A DNA stretch of 64,000 bases from Pseudomonas fluorescens (GTDB lineage Bacteria > Pseudomonadota > Gammaproteobacteria > Pseudomonadales > Pseudomonadaceae): NCBI RefSeq assembly GCF_000730425.1, contig NZ_CP008896.1, positions 558,001 to 622,000 of the forward strand, given 5' to 3'. Below the pieces are notes generated by a model. It worked only from the letters and a program-made list of their open reading frames with translations, had not been told where the DNA came from and did no database searches. A program made the position numbers and the translations under genes. Numbering within the stretch: the first letter of the stretch is position 1; every line of letters begins with the position of its first letter. This document shows positions 28,536-38,016 of this stretch, in pieces.

Positions 28536-29936
28536 TTATTTCACCGGGGTCAGCGCCGGCAGTTTCCACTGGCCGTTACCCACTTCAGGCTTGGGCAGGT
28601 AAATGCGCAGCACGGCGTAGAACGGACCCGGTGGGGCTGGCAGCCAGTTGCTTTGTTCGGCTTTCGGTGGCTCGTGGTGCTGGACCTTGAGCGTCAAGCC
28701 GCCGTCGGCGTCGAGTTTCAGTTCGGGCAACATCCGTGAATTGATCAGGTAGCGTTTCTTGTGGTTGGCCACCAGCAGCTTGTTTTTGCCGTTGTACATG
28801 GTCAGCGACCAGAACGCGTCGGCCGGCGGCAGTTGGTCCTTGGCGAAATGCAGGGTGTAGCTGTGCTTGGCGCCGTTGGCCGGCTTGCCCTCGCTGTCGA
28901 CGAAGTAGCCCATGTAGGCCGCTTCATCGGTAGAGTTGCCAAAAATCCCCATGTCGGCGCCGGCGTAGCGGTAGAGGTAGTTGTTTTTTAGGTGCTCGCG
29001 ACTGCCAAACAAATCGCCGCTGCTCACCTGGTGGGTGTCGACCTTGTCTTTCTTGAAGGTGGCGAACTCGGCCTTGCCGTCGGCGATGCCGTCCTCCAGG
29101 GCCTTGCGTTGCTCGGCGCTCAGTTGCGCGACCTTGAAGGGCGCACCGGGTGCGATGCCGATCTTGGCAAAGCGCGCCAGCAGCTCTTTTTCACTGTCCT
29201 GGGGTGCAGCGAAGGCCAGCATGAAGTTCAGGTAGCGGAACAGCTGCGGGCTGTCGCTCATATCGGCGACCGGTTTGGGCCATTCGATCTTTGGCGTCTT
29301 GGCAGGCGCGGCCTGTTTGACGTAGCTGCTCAGGGGCTGGACCTTGTAGCCGCCCTGGATCTGCTTGACCTTGGCCAGGTCCTTGTCGTCGAACAGTTGG
29401 GTGCGGTACAGGGCGTAGGCGATGTTGCTTTCGCTGTAGACCACGCGATCCACATCCACCGGTTGCTGGCCCTTCCAATCGGGCCCGGCGACCATATAGT
29501 GCCCGCCATTGTTGCCGGTGCTGCGGGTGCCCAGGTAGGCGAAGTTCTGTGTATAGAGGTCGATCAGTTGCACGGAGTAGTAACGGCTGTCCTCGATTTT
29601 CGGCAGGGTCAGCACAATCGGCTCGCGGCGCAGATCCAGCCAGACGAAGGAGTAGGGCGTGTCCGAATTGGGGGTGACGAATGCCGTGTCCTTGGGGGTG
29701 AAGACCTTGGCGGTGTTGCCGATTTTGTTGAACGGCGCCTTGAAGTTGGCGCCGCCCTTGTCCACCGCCTGGGTGTAGAGGGTCTTGTACATTTCCACCA
29801 CCGGGAAGCCATACAGGTAGGCTTCCTTGGCAATGGCCCGGGCTTCGCCGGGGGAGGCGGTAAAGTCTGCCCAGGCACCGCTGCACAGCAGTATCGAGAG
29901 GCTCGCCAGCAGCAGGCGCGTCGGTTTTGCAATCAT
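28536..29936 (-). CDS. Exported DUF1254/DUF1214 protein (second copy)
   Basis: 466 residues from ATG 29936, ten bases after GGAAGG; a reading from 29972 has no site. Signal peptide LLLASLSILLCSGAWA. Residues about 20-150 are the DUF1254 domain (EAYLYGFPVVEMYKTLY, VTPNSDTPYSFVWLDL, YYSVQLIDLYTQNF), and the C-terminal 110 residues are DUF1214 (YTLHFAKDQLPPADAFWSLTMYNG, YLINS, NWLPAPPGPFYAVLRIY). The pair of domains occurs in many exported proteins of unknown biochemistry. It shares organisation with its neighbour but little detail, so the two are not a recent duplicate. Confidence 0.87.
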   Translation of the reverse strand: MIAKPTRLLLASLSILLCSGAWADFTASPGEARAIAKEAYLYGFPVVEMYKTLYTQAVDKGGANFKAPFNKIGNTAKVFTPKDTAFVTPNSDTPYSFVWLDLRREPIVLTLPKIEDSRYYSVQLIDLYTQNFAYLGTRSTGNNGGHYMVAGPDWKGQQPVDVDRVVYSESNIAYALYRTQLFDDKDLAKVKQIQGGYKVQPLSSYVKQAAPAKTPKIEWPKPVADMSDSPQLFRYLNFMLAFAAPQDSEKELLARFAKIGIAPGAPFKVAQLSAEQRKALEDGIADGKAEFATFKKDKVDTHQVSSGDLFGSREHLKNNYLYRYAGADMGIFGNSTDEAAYMGYFVDSEGKPANGAKHSYTLHFAKDQLPPADAFWSLTMYNGKNKLLVANHKKRYLINSRMLPELKLDADGGLTLKVQHHEPPKAEQSNWLPAPPGPFYAVLRIYLPKPEVGNGQWKLPALTPVK

Positions 29937-29961
29937 GTGGGTGTGTCCTTCCTGCAATGCG

Positions 29962-31413
29962 TCAGGGAGCAAGGGTGATGTCGTCGAGTTTCCAGCGCTT
30001 GTCGAAGTACGCCTCGGTGGGCGCGTACAGTCGAAAATAGCTGAACCAGTGTTTGCCCGGCAGAGTCTGCACCCAGTTGTTCTCGAAGTCTTTTGGCGCG
30101 GTGGGGCCGAAGTACAAGTCCACCGAGCCGTCGGGGTTTTTCTTCAGGTCCTGGCGTGAGGACAGGTCGGCCTTGCGTTGGGGGTTATCGATCAGGCAGC
30201 GGCTGTCGATGTCGTACACGGTCATCGACCAGAACTGCTTGGCCGGTGGGTTGGCGCCCACATGCAATGTGTAATGCTTGGCGCCGTCCAGCCATTGGCC
30301 TTTTTGGTCGGTGTAGGCGCCGAGGTAGGTCTGGCCCAGGCCAGGGGTTTTCGAGACCATGCCTTTGGTGTTGGTCACGGCTTCATAAAACCAGGCGCTG
30401 CGCTCCCACAGTTGGTCGTAGAAAGCCACGCGCTGAGAGGGTTCGGCGATGTTCAGCACGGTGTCCCACTGGCGGTCCGGCCAGTACCGGGCCTGGGGAA
30501 AACGTTTGGCGAAGGTGTTGGCCTTGGCGATCAGTTCGCCCATTTGCGCACCTTGCTCCAGGGCCTGGCGCTGATGTTCATTGGGGTTGAACGGCTTGCC
30601 TTTCTCGATGCCGAGACTGGCGAGCATGGCCATGTAGAAACGATCACGCTCGTTGACCGGTTCCTCCTGGATGATGGCGTGCAGGCGCTCCCAGTACGCC
30701 ATGCCACGGGGCTGGGTGCCGGACCAGGGTTTGCCGCCGGGCGACAGCAGGCGGGTCTTGCCAGGGGCGGCGCGCTGGGCATAGGGGTACATCTTGAATT
30801 GCTCGACCAGGGCCTTGCCCTTGGCGGGGTCGGGGTCGAGCACACGAAAGCCTACCAGCACGTTCATGGTTTCAGACTTGGCCAGGTAATACTTGCCCGC
30901 ATCGACCGGTGGCTCGTGACCCGGTGGTAGGACCAGGTACTTGCCGCCCTTGCCCTGGTCCGGGCCTGTCTGGCCCATATCGATAATTGCCCGTTGCCAG
31001 AAGTCGCCGATGCCGCCGGCGGTAGGCCCGGGCGGCAGCTCGATCACCAGCGGGCCCGTCTGGTTGAGGTCGACAAAACCGAGGATGTACGGGGTGGTCG
31101 CATTGGCGGTGATCACGCCGAGCTTGTCTTCGTAAGTGTTGAGCACCATCAGGTCGCCACTGCGCGCGTCCAGTTTGGTGCTGAATTCGTTCTGCCATTG
31201 GGCGTAGGACACCAGTGGCAGGGCCCAGAGAAAACTCATGGTGGCCTGTTGGAAGTCCAGTTCGCCATACAGCTTGGCGATCTCGCTGTGGGCCGGCAGC
31301 TCGCCCTCCATGGCGATTGGGCCGATGCGGGTGTCCAGGGGCTGGGCGTGCACGCCCTGGCTGATGGCCAGGGCGAGCAGGCTGACAACGGTGCTACGAA
31401 GCAACAGACCCAT
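29962..31413 (-). CDS. Exported DUF1254/DUF1214 protein (first copy)
   Basis: 483 residues from ATG 31413, eight bases after AGGA; the open frame continues upstream without meaning. Signal peptide ends QGVHAQPL. The DUF1254 region includes MSFLWALPLVSYAQWQNEF and TPYILGFVDLNQTGPLVIELP; the DUF1214 region includes HYTLHVGANPPAKQFWSMTVYD, NPDGSVDLYFGP and NWVQTLPGKHWFSYFRLY. It lies 11 bases after the first barrel gene and 25 bases before the second DUF1254 gene, so the four genes alternate barrel, DUF1254, DUF1254, barrel. Confidence 0.87.
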   Translation of the reverse strand: MGLLLRSTVVSLLALAISQGVHAQPLDTRIGPIAMEGELPAHSEIAKLYGELDFQQATMSFLWALPLVSYAQWQNEFSTKLDARSGDLMVLNTYEDKLGVITANATTPYILGFVDLNQTGPLVIELPPGPTAGGIGDFWQRAIIDMGQTGPDQGKGGKYLVLPPGHEPPVDAGKYYLAKSETMNVLVGFRVLDPDPAKGKALVEQFKMYPYAQRAAPGKTRLLSPGGKPWSGTQPRGMAYWERLHAIIQEEPVNERDRFYMAMLASLGIEKGKPFNPNEHQRQALEQGAQMGELIAKANTFAKRFPQARYWPDRQWDTVLNIAEPSQRVAFYDQLWERSAWFYEAVTNTKGMVSKTPGLGQTYLGAYTDQKGQWLDGAKHYTLHVGANPPAKQFWSMTVYDIDSRCLIDNPQRKADLSSRQDLKKNPDGSVDLYFGPTAPKDFENNWVQTLPGKHWFSYFRLYAPTEAYFDKRWKLDDITLAP

Positions 31414-31424
31414 GGTAAATATCC

Positions 31425-32216
31425 TTATTTGCCGAAAGTGACGTTGACGCCCGCAAACAGCGTGAACTGCGGCAGGCCATCGCCTTTGCGCGCCACCGTC
31501 CACTGCGGTTCGATAAACGCGTTGAGAATATTGCCGCCGGCTTTCCAGGCCTTGCCTGCACCCAGGCCGATGGGGATGTAGTGGGTGTCGTTCTTCAGGT
31601 CGAAGGTCCAGGTGCCGGTGGAGCGCAGGTACCAGCCCTTGGGCAGGTTGTGGATGATGAAGGGCTGGAACGTCGCACTTTCCACGTGTGCCCGGTCGCG
31701 GTCGCCGGCAAACGAACTTTGATACTGCACCAGGGCACCCAGCAGGCCGCGGGGCGAGGCATCGATGGCAATGGCGGCCAGGCCGGCCTGCCACTTGCCG
31801 GTGCCCAATTCATCGTGTTCGGCGGTGGGCGCGGTGATCTGCGGGCCGATGCCCAGCTGCACGCCTTCGGTCTTGAGCAGGAAGATGTCGAACAGGTTCA
31901 GGTCACCGATGCCGGTGCTGTAGCCGCTGTGGGGGTCGGGCCGGGTACTCAGGGGCAGGGTGGCGCGCAGCAGTTGTGGCACGCCGATAAAGTCCGACGG
32001 GGCAATCGGCAAGGTGCCGCGCAGCAACAGGTCATTGGTGTGGGCGTCGCTGTCGTACAACCTGGGGGTGTAATAGTCCTGCAGGCTGGCCCCCGGCGCC
32101 AGGTTGAGCGGGTTGTTGCTCTTGTTGGCGGTCTCGGCGTTGTCGGCCTGGGCGCAAAACGTGGGCAACAGTAGGGCGGCCAACATAAATGTCGGAATGC
32201 GCGGTGGCGTGGACAT
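31425..32216 (-). CDS. Outer-membrane barrel of the phenol_MetA_deg family, first gene of the block
   Basis: 263 residues with a signal peptide (FMLAALLLPTFCAQA). The mature N-terminus is followed by beta strands, a GIGDLNLFDIFLL segment characteristic of the family, and a final strand QFTLFAGVNVTFGK ending close to an aromatic. The family includes small channels for aromatic or other hydrophobic compounds. It begins the minus-strand block that runs to 15106 with no gap above 130 bases. The 280-base region upstream should hold the block's main promoter. Confidence 0.8.
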   Translation of the reverse strand: MSTPPRIPTFMLAALLLPTFCAQADNAETANKSNNPLNLAPGASLQDYYTPRLYDSDAHTNDLLLRGTLPIAPSDFIGVPQLLRATLPLSTRPDPHSGYSTGIGDLNLFDIFLLKTEGVQLGIGPQITAPTAEHDELGTGKWQAGLAAIAIDASPRGLLGALVQYQSSFAGDRDRAHVESATFQPFIIHNLPKGWYLRSTGTWTFDLKNDTHYIPIGLGAGKAWKAGGNILNAFIEPQWTVARKGDGLPQFTLFAGVNVTFGK

Positions 32217-32423
32217 GATGGTTCCCCAGTTCCTTGGTCACTGACCCGATAGCGCTTCGTGCCGGCTAGCGGTGGTCCTTATTCGAAAACGTTGTAGGAC
32301 ATGTCGTTTGAAGCTAGCAGTTAAATTCAGACTCGCTAGTCATTCGGACGAATTAATGACGTTGTGTGGGGGCAATCACGGTTTTTGGGAGGGGGGGCAG
32401 CCAGGCAGCGTCATCGTTAACGA

Positions 32424-32450
32424 TCATCGCGAGCAAGCCCGCTCCCGCAG
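32424..32450. repeat. REP-like half element
   Basis: atcgcgagcaagcccgctcccgc is the common Pseudomonas 'cgagcaagcccgctccc' REP core in a single copy. It lies in the 280-base gap between the lone receiver gene and the first barrel gene. The rest of this gap (32217-32420) is AT-richer and presumably promoter sequence, but I see no clear box. Confidence 0.45.
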
Positions 32451-32496
32451 GAGTACGCGTAGCGCCGCGTTGTGTGTTTGATCGTGGGGGCAGCTA

Positions 32497-32859
32497 TCAG
32501 CGACTCCCCAGCATGGCTTTGACTTTGTCGCGCAGTTGATCGATGGAGAACGGCTTGGCAATCATCTGCACACCGGCAGGCAGCTCGATGTTTTCGGCAT
32601 AGCCGCTGGCAAGCAGGATGGGCAGGGCTGGGCGCACGTCGCGGGTCTTTTGCGCCAGTTCCTTGCCATTCATGCCCGGCAAGCCCCAGTCGGTCATCAT
32701 CAGGTCGATCACATGGGCGTGGTCTTCTATAAATGTCAGCGCCGCTTCGGCGTGTTCTGCCTCAAGTACCTTGAACGCCAGTTCTTCGAGCACATCGACG
32801 ATCAACATGCGCACGATGGCATCGTCTTCGACTACAAGGATGGTGGAGGCAGCGGACAT
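32497..32859 (-). CDS. Stand-alone receiver-domain response regulator
   Basis: 120 residues from ATG 32859, preceded by GGGA; the longer open frame to 33198 crosses the regulatory region. It is a complete receiver: VEDD at 10-13, phosphoacceptor Asp57 in MMTDWGLPGMNG, a Ser in the LASGYAENI segment at the Thr/Ser switch position, and AKPF near 103. There is no output domain, so it would act by protein contact or as a phosphate carrier. It is divergent from the large hybrid kinase with 223 bases between starts and is a probable phosphorelay partner. Confidence 0.88.
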   Translation of the reverse strand: MSAASTILVVEDDAIVRMLIVDVLEELAFKVLEAEHAEAALTFIEDHAHVIDLMMTDWGLPGMNGKELAQKTRDVRPALPILLASGYAENIELPAGVQMIAKPFSIDQLRDKVKAMLGSR

Positions 32860-33082
32860 AGTGAGGGTTCCCAGGTGGTGGAGGTACAGGTCTTGAGCAA
32901 TTGAAAGACCATCCTCTAGTGAGTCGCGTCGATCCCGGCAAGTTCCCCGAACGGGGCAGGCATTGTGCAGATAATCAGGTTCAATGTCCCGGATGTGTCG
33001 TTGAAGTACGGCAGAAACATAGCCGTCGTCGTCGATTTTCGGGCAAACTCCCGGTTTTTCCGCACTCGGCCAAGGCACGCCC

Positions 33083-36000
33083 ATGACTCCCGCTTCGTCA
33101 GTCGATGAAAACAGTTTCCGCAAACTCCTGAGCCGCAACGTGGCTTTGCCATTGGGTGTGGGCGTGCTCAGCGCGGTGTTCTTTGTGTGCCTGATCACCT
33201 ACCTGCTGTCGGTGATCCAATGGGTGGAGCACACGGACCGGGTGATCAATAACCTCAATGAAACCGCAAAACTGACGGTAGACCAGGAAACCGGCATGCG
33301 CGGCTTCCTGATTACCGGGGACGAGCATTTCCTCGACCCCTACGAAGTGGCCAAGCCACGGATCATTTCCGACCTGCACAACTTGCAGGCGCTCGTTGCC
33401 GACAACCCGCAGCAAGTGGACCGGCTCAAGCGCCTGGAGGCGCTGCAACTGGAGTGGAACCGCTACGCCCGGGCGATGATTGACCTGCAACGGCAAAATG
33501 GGGATTACCGTGCTGCGGTGAAGGCCGGGCGGGGCAAGCGCCTGACTGACGAAATCCGCAAGGAGTTCGATGCCGCGGTTGCGATGGAGCAGCAGTTCCG
33601 GCTCGATCGTAATGCCGATGTGACCCGCACCACGGTGCTGAGCGTGACCCTCTACCTGCTGTTTGTCCTGGGCCTGAGCGGTTTCCTGGCGTATGCCGGC
33701 AGAAAGAACCTGCTGGTGCTTTCAGACAGCTACAGCGCCAACCTGGCCTCGCAAATGAAGATCGCCAAGCGCCTGGAACAACAGGCCTGGCTGCGCAACG
33801 GCCAGACCGAGTTGGCCGAGCAGGTGCTGGGCCAACTGACCCTGAACCTGCTGGGGCGCAATATCCTGCAATTCTGTGCCCAGTACATGGGCTCGGTGGT
33901 GGCCGCGCTGTACGTGCGCGAAGAACACGGAGGCCTCAAGCGTGTGGCCGCCTATGGCTTCTCCCGCGAGCAGGAGCAGCAGGAACAGGCGATCTACCGC
34001 GATGAGGGGATTGTCGGCCAGGCTGCCCAGCAGCATCGTCTGATTCGCCTGGATGATGTGCCGGTGGACTACTTCAAGGTCAGCTCCGGCCTGGGCGATG
34101 GCGCGCCCCGCAGCGTGCTGGTGGTGCCTACCAGCGACGATGATCGGGTCAACGGGGTGATTGAGCTGGGTTTCCTGCGCCCTCTGGAGGAGCGCGATGT
34201 TGAGCTGCTGGAGCTGATCGCCGGCAATATCGGCACTTCCATCGAAGCGGCGCGCTACCGCCAGCGTTTGCAGGAAGTGCTGGCCGAGACCCAGCAGCTC
34301 AATGAAGAGCTGCAAGTGCAGCAGGAGGAACTCAAGACCGCCAACGAGGAGCTGGAGGAGCAGTCACGCATCCTCAAAGAGTCCCAGGCCTACCTGGAAA
34401 CCCAGCAGGCGGAGCTGGAACAGACCAACGAGCAATTGGCCGAGCAAACCCAGGTCCTGGCCGACCAGCGCGACGCCATGGATCGCAAGAACGTCGAGCT
34501 CAATCGCGTCCAGGTCGAACTGGAGGACCGCGCCGATGAGTTGCTGCGCTCCAGCAAGTACAAGTCCGAGTTCCTTGCCAACATGTCCCACGAGTTGCGC
34601 ACCCCGCTCAACAGTTCGCTGATCCTGGCCAAGTTGCTGGCAGAGAACTCCGAGGAAAACCTCAGTGCCGAACAGGTCAAGTTTGCCGAGTCGATCTACT
34701 CGGCGGGCAATGACTTGCTCAACCTGATCAACGATATCCTCGACATTGCCAAGGTCGAGGCCGGCAAGCTCGATATGCGCCCTGAGAACACCAGCGTGGC
34801 GCGCCTGGCAGAGGGCTTGCGCGGGATGTTCGAGCCGTTGGCCAGCGACCGCAAGCTGGGCTTCCAGGTAGAGGTGCAGGCCGGCGCGCCGCTGATGCTG
34901 TTCACCGACCGCCAGCGCCTGGAGCAGATCCTCAAGAACCTGCTGTCCAACGCGGTCAAGTTCACCGAGAAGGGGCAGGTGAGCCTGACCATTTCCCGCC
35001 AGCCGGGGGAGGGCATTGCCTTTACCGTGCGTGACTCGGGGATCGGAATCGCGCCGGACCAGCAGGAAAGTATCTTCGAAGCCTTCCGCCAGGCCGATGG
35101 CACCACCAACCGCCGTTACGGCGGCACCGGCCTGGGGCTGTCGATTTCCCGCGACCTGGCCACCTTGCTGGGCGGCTACATCCATGTCACCAGTGAGCCG
35201 GGCCAGGGCAGCATCTTTACCCTGGTGCTGCCGGAACAGTACGTCGAGCGTGATGAAGACGCGCCAGCCATCGAACACCCGCGGGCCGTGGTACCTGCCC
35301 CGGCACCCGTGGCGCCCGTGAAGGTTTCGCCACTGCCGGTGGCGGATGAAGCGCTGATCCCGCGCTTTGCCGACGACCGCGAGCAGGCCCCCTTTGCTAC
35401 CCGCTGCATCCTGGTGGTGGAAGACGAGCCGAACTTTGCACGGATCCTCTTCGACCTGGCCCATGAGCTGGGCTATCACTGCCTGGTGGCCCATGGTGCG
35501 GATGAGGGCTACACCCTGGCCGAACAGTACCTGCCCGATGCGATCCTGCTGGACATGCGCTTGCCCGATCACTCCGGGCTGACCGTGCTGCAACGCCTCA
35601 AGGAACATGCCGAGACCCGGCATATCCCGGTGCATGTGATCTCTGTCGAGGATCGTGTGGAAGCGGCCATGCACATGGGCGCCATCGGCTATGCGGTCAA
35701 ACCTACCACCCGCGAAGAGCTCAAGGACGTGTTTGCGCGCCTGGAGGCCAAGCTGACGCAGAAGGTCAAGCGCATCCTGCTGGTGGAAGACGATGACTTG
35801 CAGCGCGACAGTATTGCCCGCCTGATCGGCGACGATGACATTGAGATCACTGCCGTTGGCTTCGCCCAGGAGGCCCTGGACCTGCTGCGCAGCACGGTCT
35901 ACGACTGTATGATCATCGACCTCAAGTTGCCGGACATGCTCGGCAACGAGTTGCTCAAGCGCATGGCCACCGAGGATATCTGCTCGTTCCCGCCGGTGAT

Positions 36001-36583
36001 TGTCTACACCGGGCGCAACCTGACCCGGGACGAAGAGGCGGAACTGCGCAAGTATTCGCGCTCGATCATCATTAAGGGCGCCCGCTCGCCGGAACGCTTG
36101 CTGGACGAAGTGACACTCTTTTTGCATAAAGTCGAATCCCAGCTGTCCCAGGAGCGGCAGAAGATGCTCAAGACCGCCCGCAGCCGCGACAAGGTCTTCG
36201 AGGGCCGCAAGGTGCTGCTGGTGGACGATGATGTACGCAACATCTTCGCCCTCACCAGCGCCCTGGAACACAAGGGGGCGATTGTGGTTATTGGCCGTAA
36301 TGGCCGTGAGGCAATCGAGAGACTCAATGAGGTCGAGGACATCGACCTGGTGTTGATGGACGTGATGATGCCGGAGATGGACGGCTACGAAGCCACCGCG
36401 TTGATCCGCCAGGACCCGCGCTGGCGCAAGTTGCCGATCATTGCGGTGACGGCCAAGGCCATGAAGGACGACCAGGAGCGCTGCCTGGCAGCGGGCTCCA
36501 ACGATTACCTGGCCAAGCCCATTGACCTGGATCGGCTGTTTTCGCTGATCCGCGTGTGGTTGCCGAAGATGGAACGCATTTAA
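33083..36583 (+). CDS. CHASE3-GAF hybrid histidine kinase with three receiver domains
   Basis: 1166 residues. A membrane helix at about 21-44 and another at about 187-207 enclose a periplasmic CHASE3 domain (ETGMRGFLITGDEHFLDPY). A GAF domain covers about 235-390, and a long coiled coil 395-490 (QQLNEELQVQQEELKTANEE). The HisKA histidine is His503 in NMSHELRTPLNS, and an HATPase follows to about 720 (RRYGGTGLGLSIS). Three receivers follow with phosphoacceptors Asp824, Asp946 and Asp1093. The gene leads the cluster kinase-CheR-CheB-kinase-receiver, which is expected to form one signalling system. The CHASE3 ligand is unknown. Confidence 0.93.
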   Translation: MTPASSVDENSFRKLLSRNVALPLGVGVLSAVFFVCLITYLLSVIQWVEHTDRVINNLNETAKLTVDQETGMRGFLITGDEHFLDPYEVAKPRIISDLHNLQALVADNPQQVDRLKRLEALQLEWNRYARAMIDLQRQNGDYRAAVKAGRGKRLTDEIRKEFDAAVAMEQQFRLDRNADVTRTTVLSVTLYLLFVLGLSGFLAYAGRKNLLVLSDSYSANLASQMKIAKRLEQQAWLRNGQTELAEQVLGQLTLNLLGRNILQFCAQYMGSVVAALYVREEHGGLKRVAAYGFSREQEQQEQAIYRDEGIVGQAAQQHRLIRLDDVPVDYFKVSSGLGDGAPRSVLVVPTSDDDRVNGVIELGFLRPLEERDVELLELIAGNIGTSIEAARYRQRLQEVLAETQQLNEELQVQQEELKTANEELEEQSRILKESQAYLETQQAELEQTNEQLAEQTQVLADQRDAMDRKNVELNRVQVELEDRADELLRSSKYKSEFLANMSHELRTPLNSSLILAKLLAENSEENLSAEQVKFAESIYSAGNDLLNLINDILDIAKVEAGKLDMRPENTSVARLAEGLRGMFEPLASDRKLGFQVEVQAGAPLMLFTDRQRLEQILKNLLSNAVKFTEKGQVSLTISRQPGEGIAFTVRDSGIGIAPDQQESIFEAFRQADGTTNRRYGGTGLGLSISRDLATLLGGYIHVTSEPGQGSIFTLVLPEQYVERDEDAPAIEHPRAVVPAPAPVAPVKVSPLPVADEALIPRFADDREQAPFATRCILVVEDEPNFARILFDLAHELGYHCLVAHGADEGYTLAEQYLPDAILLDMRLPDHSGLTVLQRLKEHAETRHIPVHVISVEDRVEAAMHMGAIGYAVKPTTREELKDVFARLEAKLTQKVKRILLVEDDDLQRDSIARLIGDDDIEITAVGFAQEALDLLRSTVYDCMIIDLKLPDMLGNELLKRMATEDICSFPPVIVYTGRNLTRDEEAELRKYSRSIIIKGARSPERLLDEVTLFLHKVESQLSQERQKMLKTARSRDKVFEGRKVLLVDDDVRNIFALTSALEHKGAIVVIGRNGREAIERLNEVEDIDLVLMDVMMPEMDGYEATALIRQDPRWRKLPIIAVTAKAMKDDQERCLAAGSNDYLAKPIDLDRLFSLIRVWLPKMERI

Positions 36584-36598
36584 GTGGAAATACACTAA

Positions 36599-37414
36599 GT
36601 GGATCGAAGTACTGATATTGAACTGCGCTTGCTGATCGAGGCGATCTATCTCAAGTACAGCTATGACTTTCGCGACTACTCCGGGGCTTCGGTCAAGCGC
36701 CGCGTGGCCCATGCCTTGCGCCAGTTCGACTGCAAGACCATCTCGGCCTTGCAGGAGCGGGTGTTGCACGATCCCACGGCATTCATGCAGTTGCTGCAGT
36801 TCCTGACCATCCCGGTCAGCGAGATGTTTCGTGACCCGTCGCACTTCCTGGCGATCCGCCGGGAAGTGGTGCCATTGCTCAAGACCTACCCCTCGATCAA
36901 GATCTGGATCGCGGGTTGCAGCACCGGGGAGGAGGTGTATTCCATGGCGATTCTGCTGCGCGAGGAGGGGTTGCTCGAGCGCACGATCATCTATGCCACG
37001 GATATCAACCCCCACTCCCTGGAAAAGGCCAAGCAGGGGATCTTTTCCCTGGAGAGCGTCCGTGCCTACACCCACAACTACCAGCAGGCCGGTGGGCAGC
37101 GTTCATTTGCCGACTACTACACGGCGGCCTACGATTACGCGATCTTCGACAAGACGCTGCGGGAAAACGTAACGTTCGCCGACCACAGCCTGGCGACTGA
37201 CAGTGTGTTTTCGGAAACGCAATTGATTTCATGCCGTAACGTACTGATTTATTTCAATAAAAAGTTGCAGGATCGGGCATTTGGGCTGTTTCATGAGTCG
37301 CTGTGTCATCGCGGCTTCCTGGTGCTGGGCAGCAAGGAAACCCTGGATTTCTCTGCCTACAGCAAGCAGTTCGAACCCCTGGTCAAGCAAGAACGGATCT
37401 ACCGCAAATCATGA
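36599..37414 (+). CDS. cheR: CheR-type protein-glutamate methyltransferase
   Basis: 271 residues from a GTG start. The N-terminal helical CheR domain (DIELRLLIEAIYLKYSYDFRDYS, in part) is followed by an SAM-binding domain with WIAGCSTGEEVYSMAI and ATDINPHSLEKAKQGIF; LISCRNVLIYFNKKLQDRA is the conserved NVLIYF motif. CheR enzymes methylate glutamates on chemoreceptors. No MCP is next to it, so it may act on the hybrid kinases' coiled coils or on a distant receptor. It lies 15 bases after the hybrid kinase and overlaps cheB by ATGA. Confidence 0.92.
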   Translation: MDRSTDIELRLLIEAIYLKYSYDFRDYSGASVKRRVAHALRQFDCKTISALQERVLHDPTAFMQLLQFLTIPVSEMFRDPSHFLAIRREVVPLLKTYPSIKIWIAGCSTGEEVYSMAILLREEGLLERTIIYATDINPHSLEKAKQGIFSLESVRAYTHNYQQAGGQRSFADYYTAAYDYAIFDKTLRENVTFADHSLATDSVFSETQLISCRNVLIYFNKKLQDRAFGLFHESLCHRGFLVLGSKETLDFSAYSKQFEPLVKQERIYRKS

Positions 37415-38016
37415 ATGAAGCTGCTGCCAGCCCGGCGCCTGTATCGGGTGTCCAAGCCATTGTCGTGGGGGCTTCCGCCGGTGGGGTCGAGGCTCTATTG
37501 AGCATTTTCGGTGCCTTGGTGCCAGGGTTCAGCCTGCCGATCATTGTCGTGCTGCACCTGCCGGATGAGCGCCGCAGCCAGTTGGCCGAGGTGTTCGGCC
37601 GACGCGTGGCAATGACGGTGGTGGAGGCGCGGGACAAGGAGATGATCCAGCCCGCTACCCTGTATTTTGCAGGGCCGGGCTATCACTTGTCGGTGGAGCA
37701 CGACCTCAGCCTGTCCTTGAGCCAGGAAGAGCGCGTCCATCATTCCCGCCCGGCCATTGATTATCTGTTTGAGTCGGCCGCCGACGCCTATGGCCCGAAT
37801 TTGCTGGCGATCCTGCTCACAGGCGCCAACCAGGACGGTGCGCGTGGCCTGGCCCATGTCAAGCAACGCGGCGGCATCACCGTGGTCCAGGATCCGGAGC
37901 AGGCCCGAGTGGCCGTGATGCCCAGGGCGGCCCTGGCGCTGCATACACCTGACCATATCCTTACCTTGAGCCGCATTGGCGATTTGCTGGCCTCCCTGGA
38001 ATCTTCCCCATGCTGA
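37411..38016 (+). CDS. cheB: CheB-type methylesterase lacking a receiver domain
   Basis: 201 residues consisting only of the esterase/amidase domain. The catalytic triad is visible: Ser22 in VGASAGGVEAL, His49 in VVLHLPDERRS and Asp142 in LTGANQDGARGL. Classical CheB has an N-terminal receiver for control by phosphorylation; its absence here implies control by separate receivers of the same cluster. ATG 37411 overlaps the cheR stop (ATGA) and the 3' end overlaps the next kinase gene by seven bases. Confidence 0.92.
   Translation: MNEAAASPAPVSGVQAIVVGASAGGVEALLSIFGALVPGFSLPIIVVLHLPDERRSQLAEVFGRRVAMTVVEARDKEMIQPATLYFAGPGYHLSVEHDLSLSLSQEERVHHSRPAIDYLFESAADAYGPNLLAILLTGANQDGARGLAHVKQRGGITVVQDPEQARVAVMPRAALALHTPDHILTLSRIGDLLASLESSPC

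Noticed and set aside
32300..32309. Second copy of the CATGTCGTTT half site found at 1262-1271
   Set aside because: It lacks the inverted partner with the same spacing, and a ten-base match in 64 kb can easily arise by chance. I do not claim shared control of the block and the TonB receptor.
34364..37075. A 903-codon open frame on the minus strand opposite the hybrid kinase
   Set aside because: It mirrors the codon structure of the well-supported kinase on the plus strand; the translation is rich in His, Gln, Arg and Gly without domains. Other long antisense frames (4479-6248, 9610-11112, 39-kb kinase region) have the same origin in high third-position GC.
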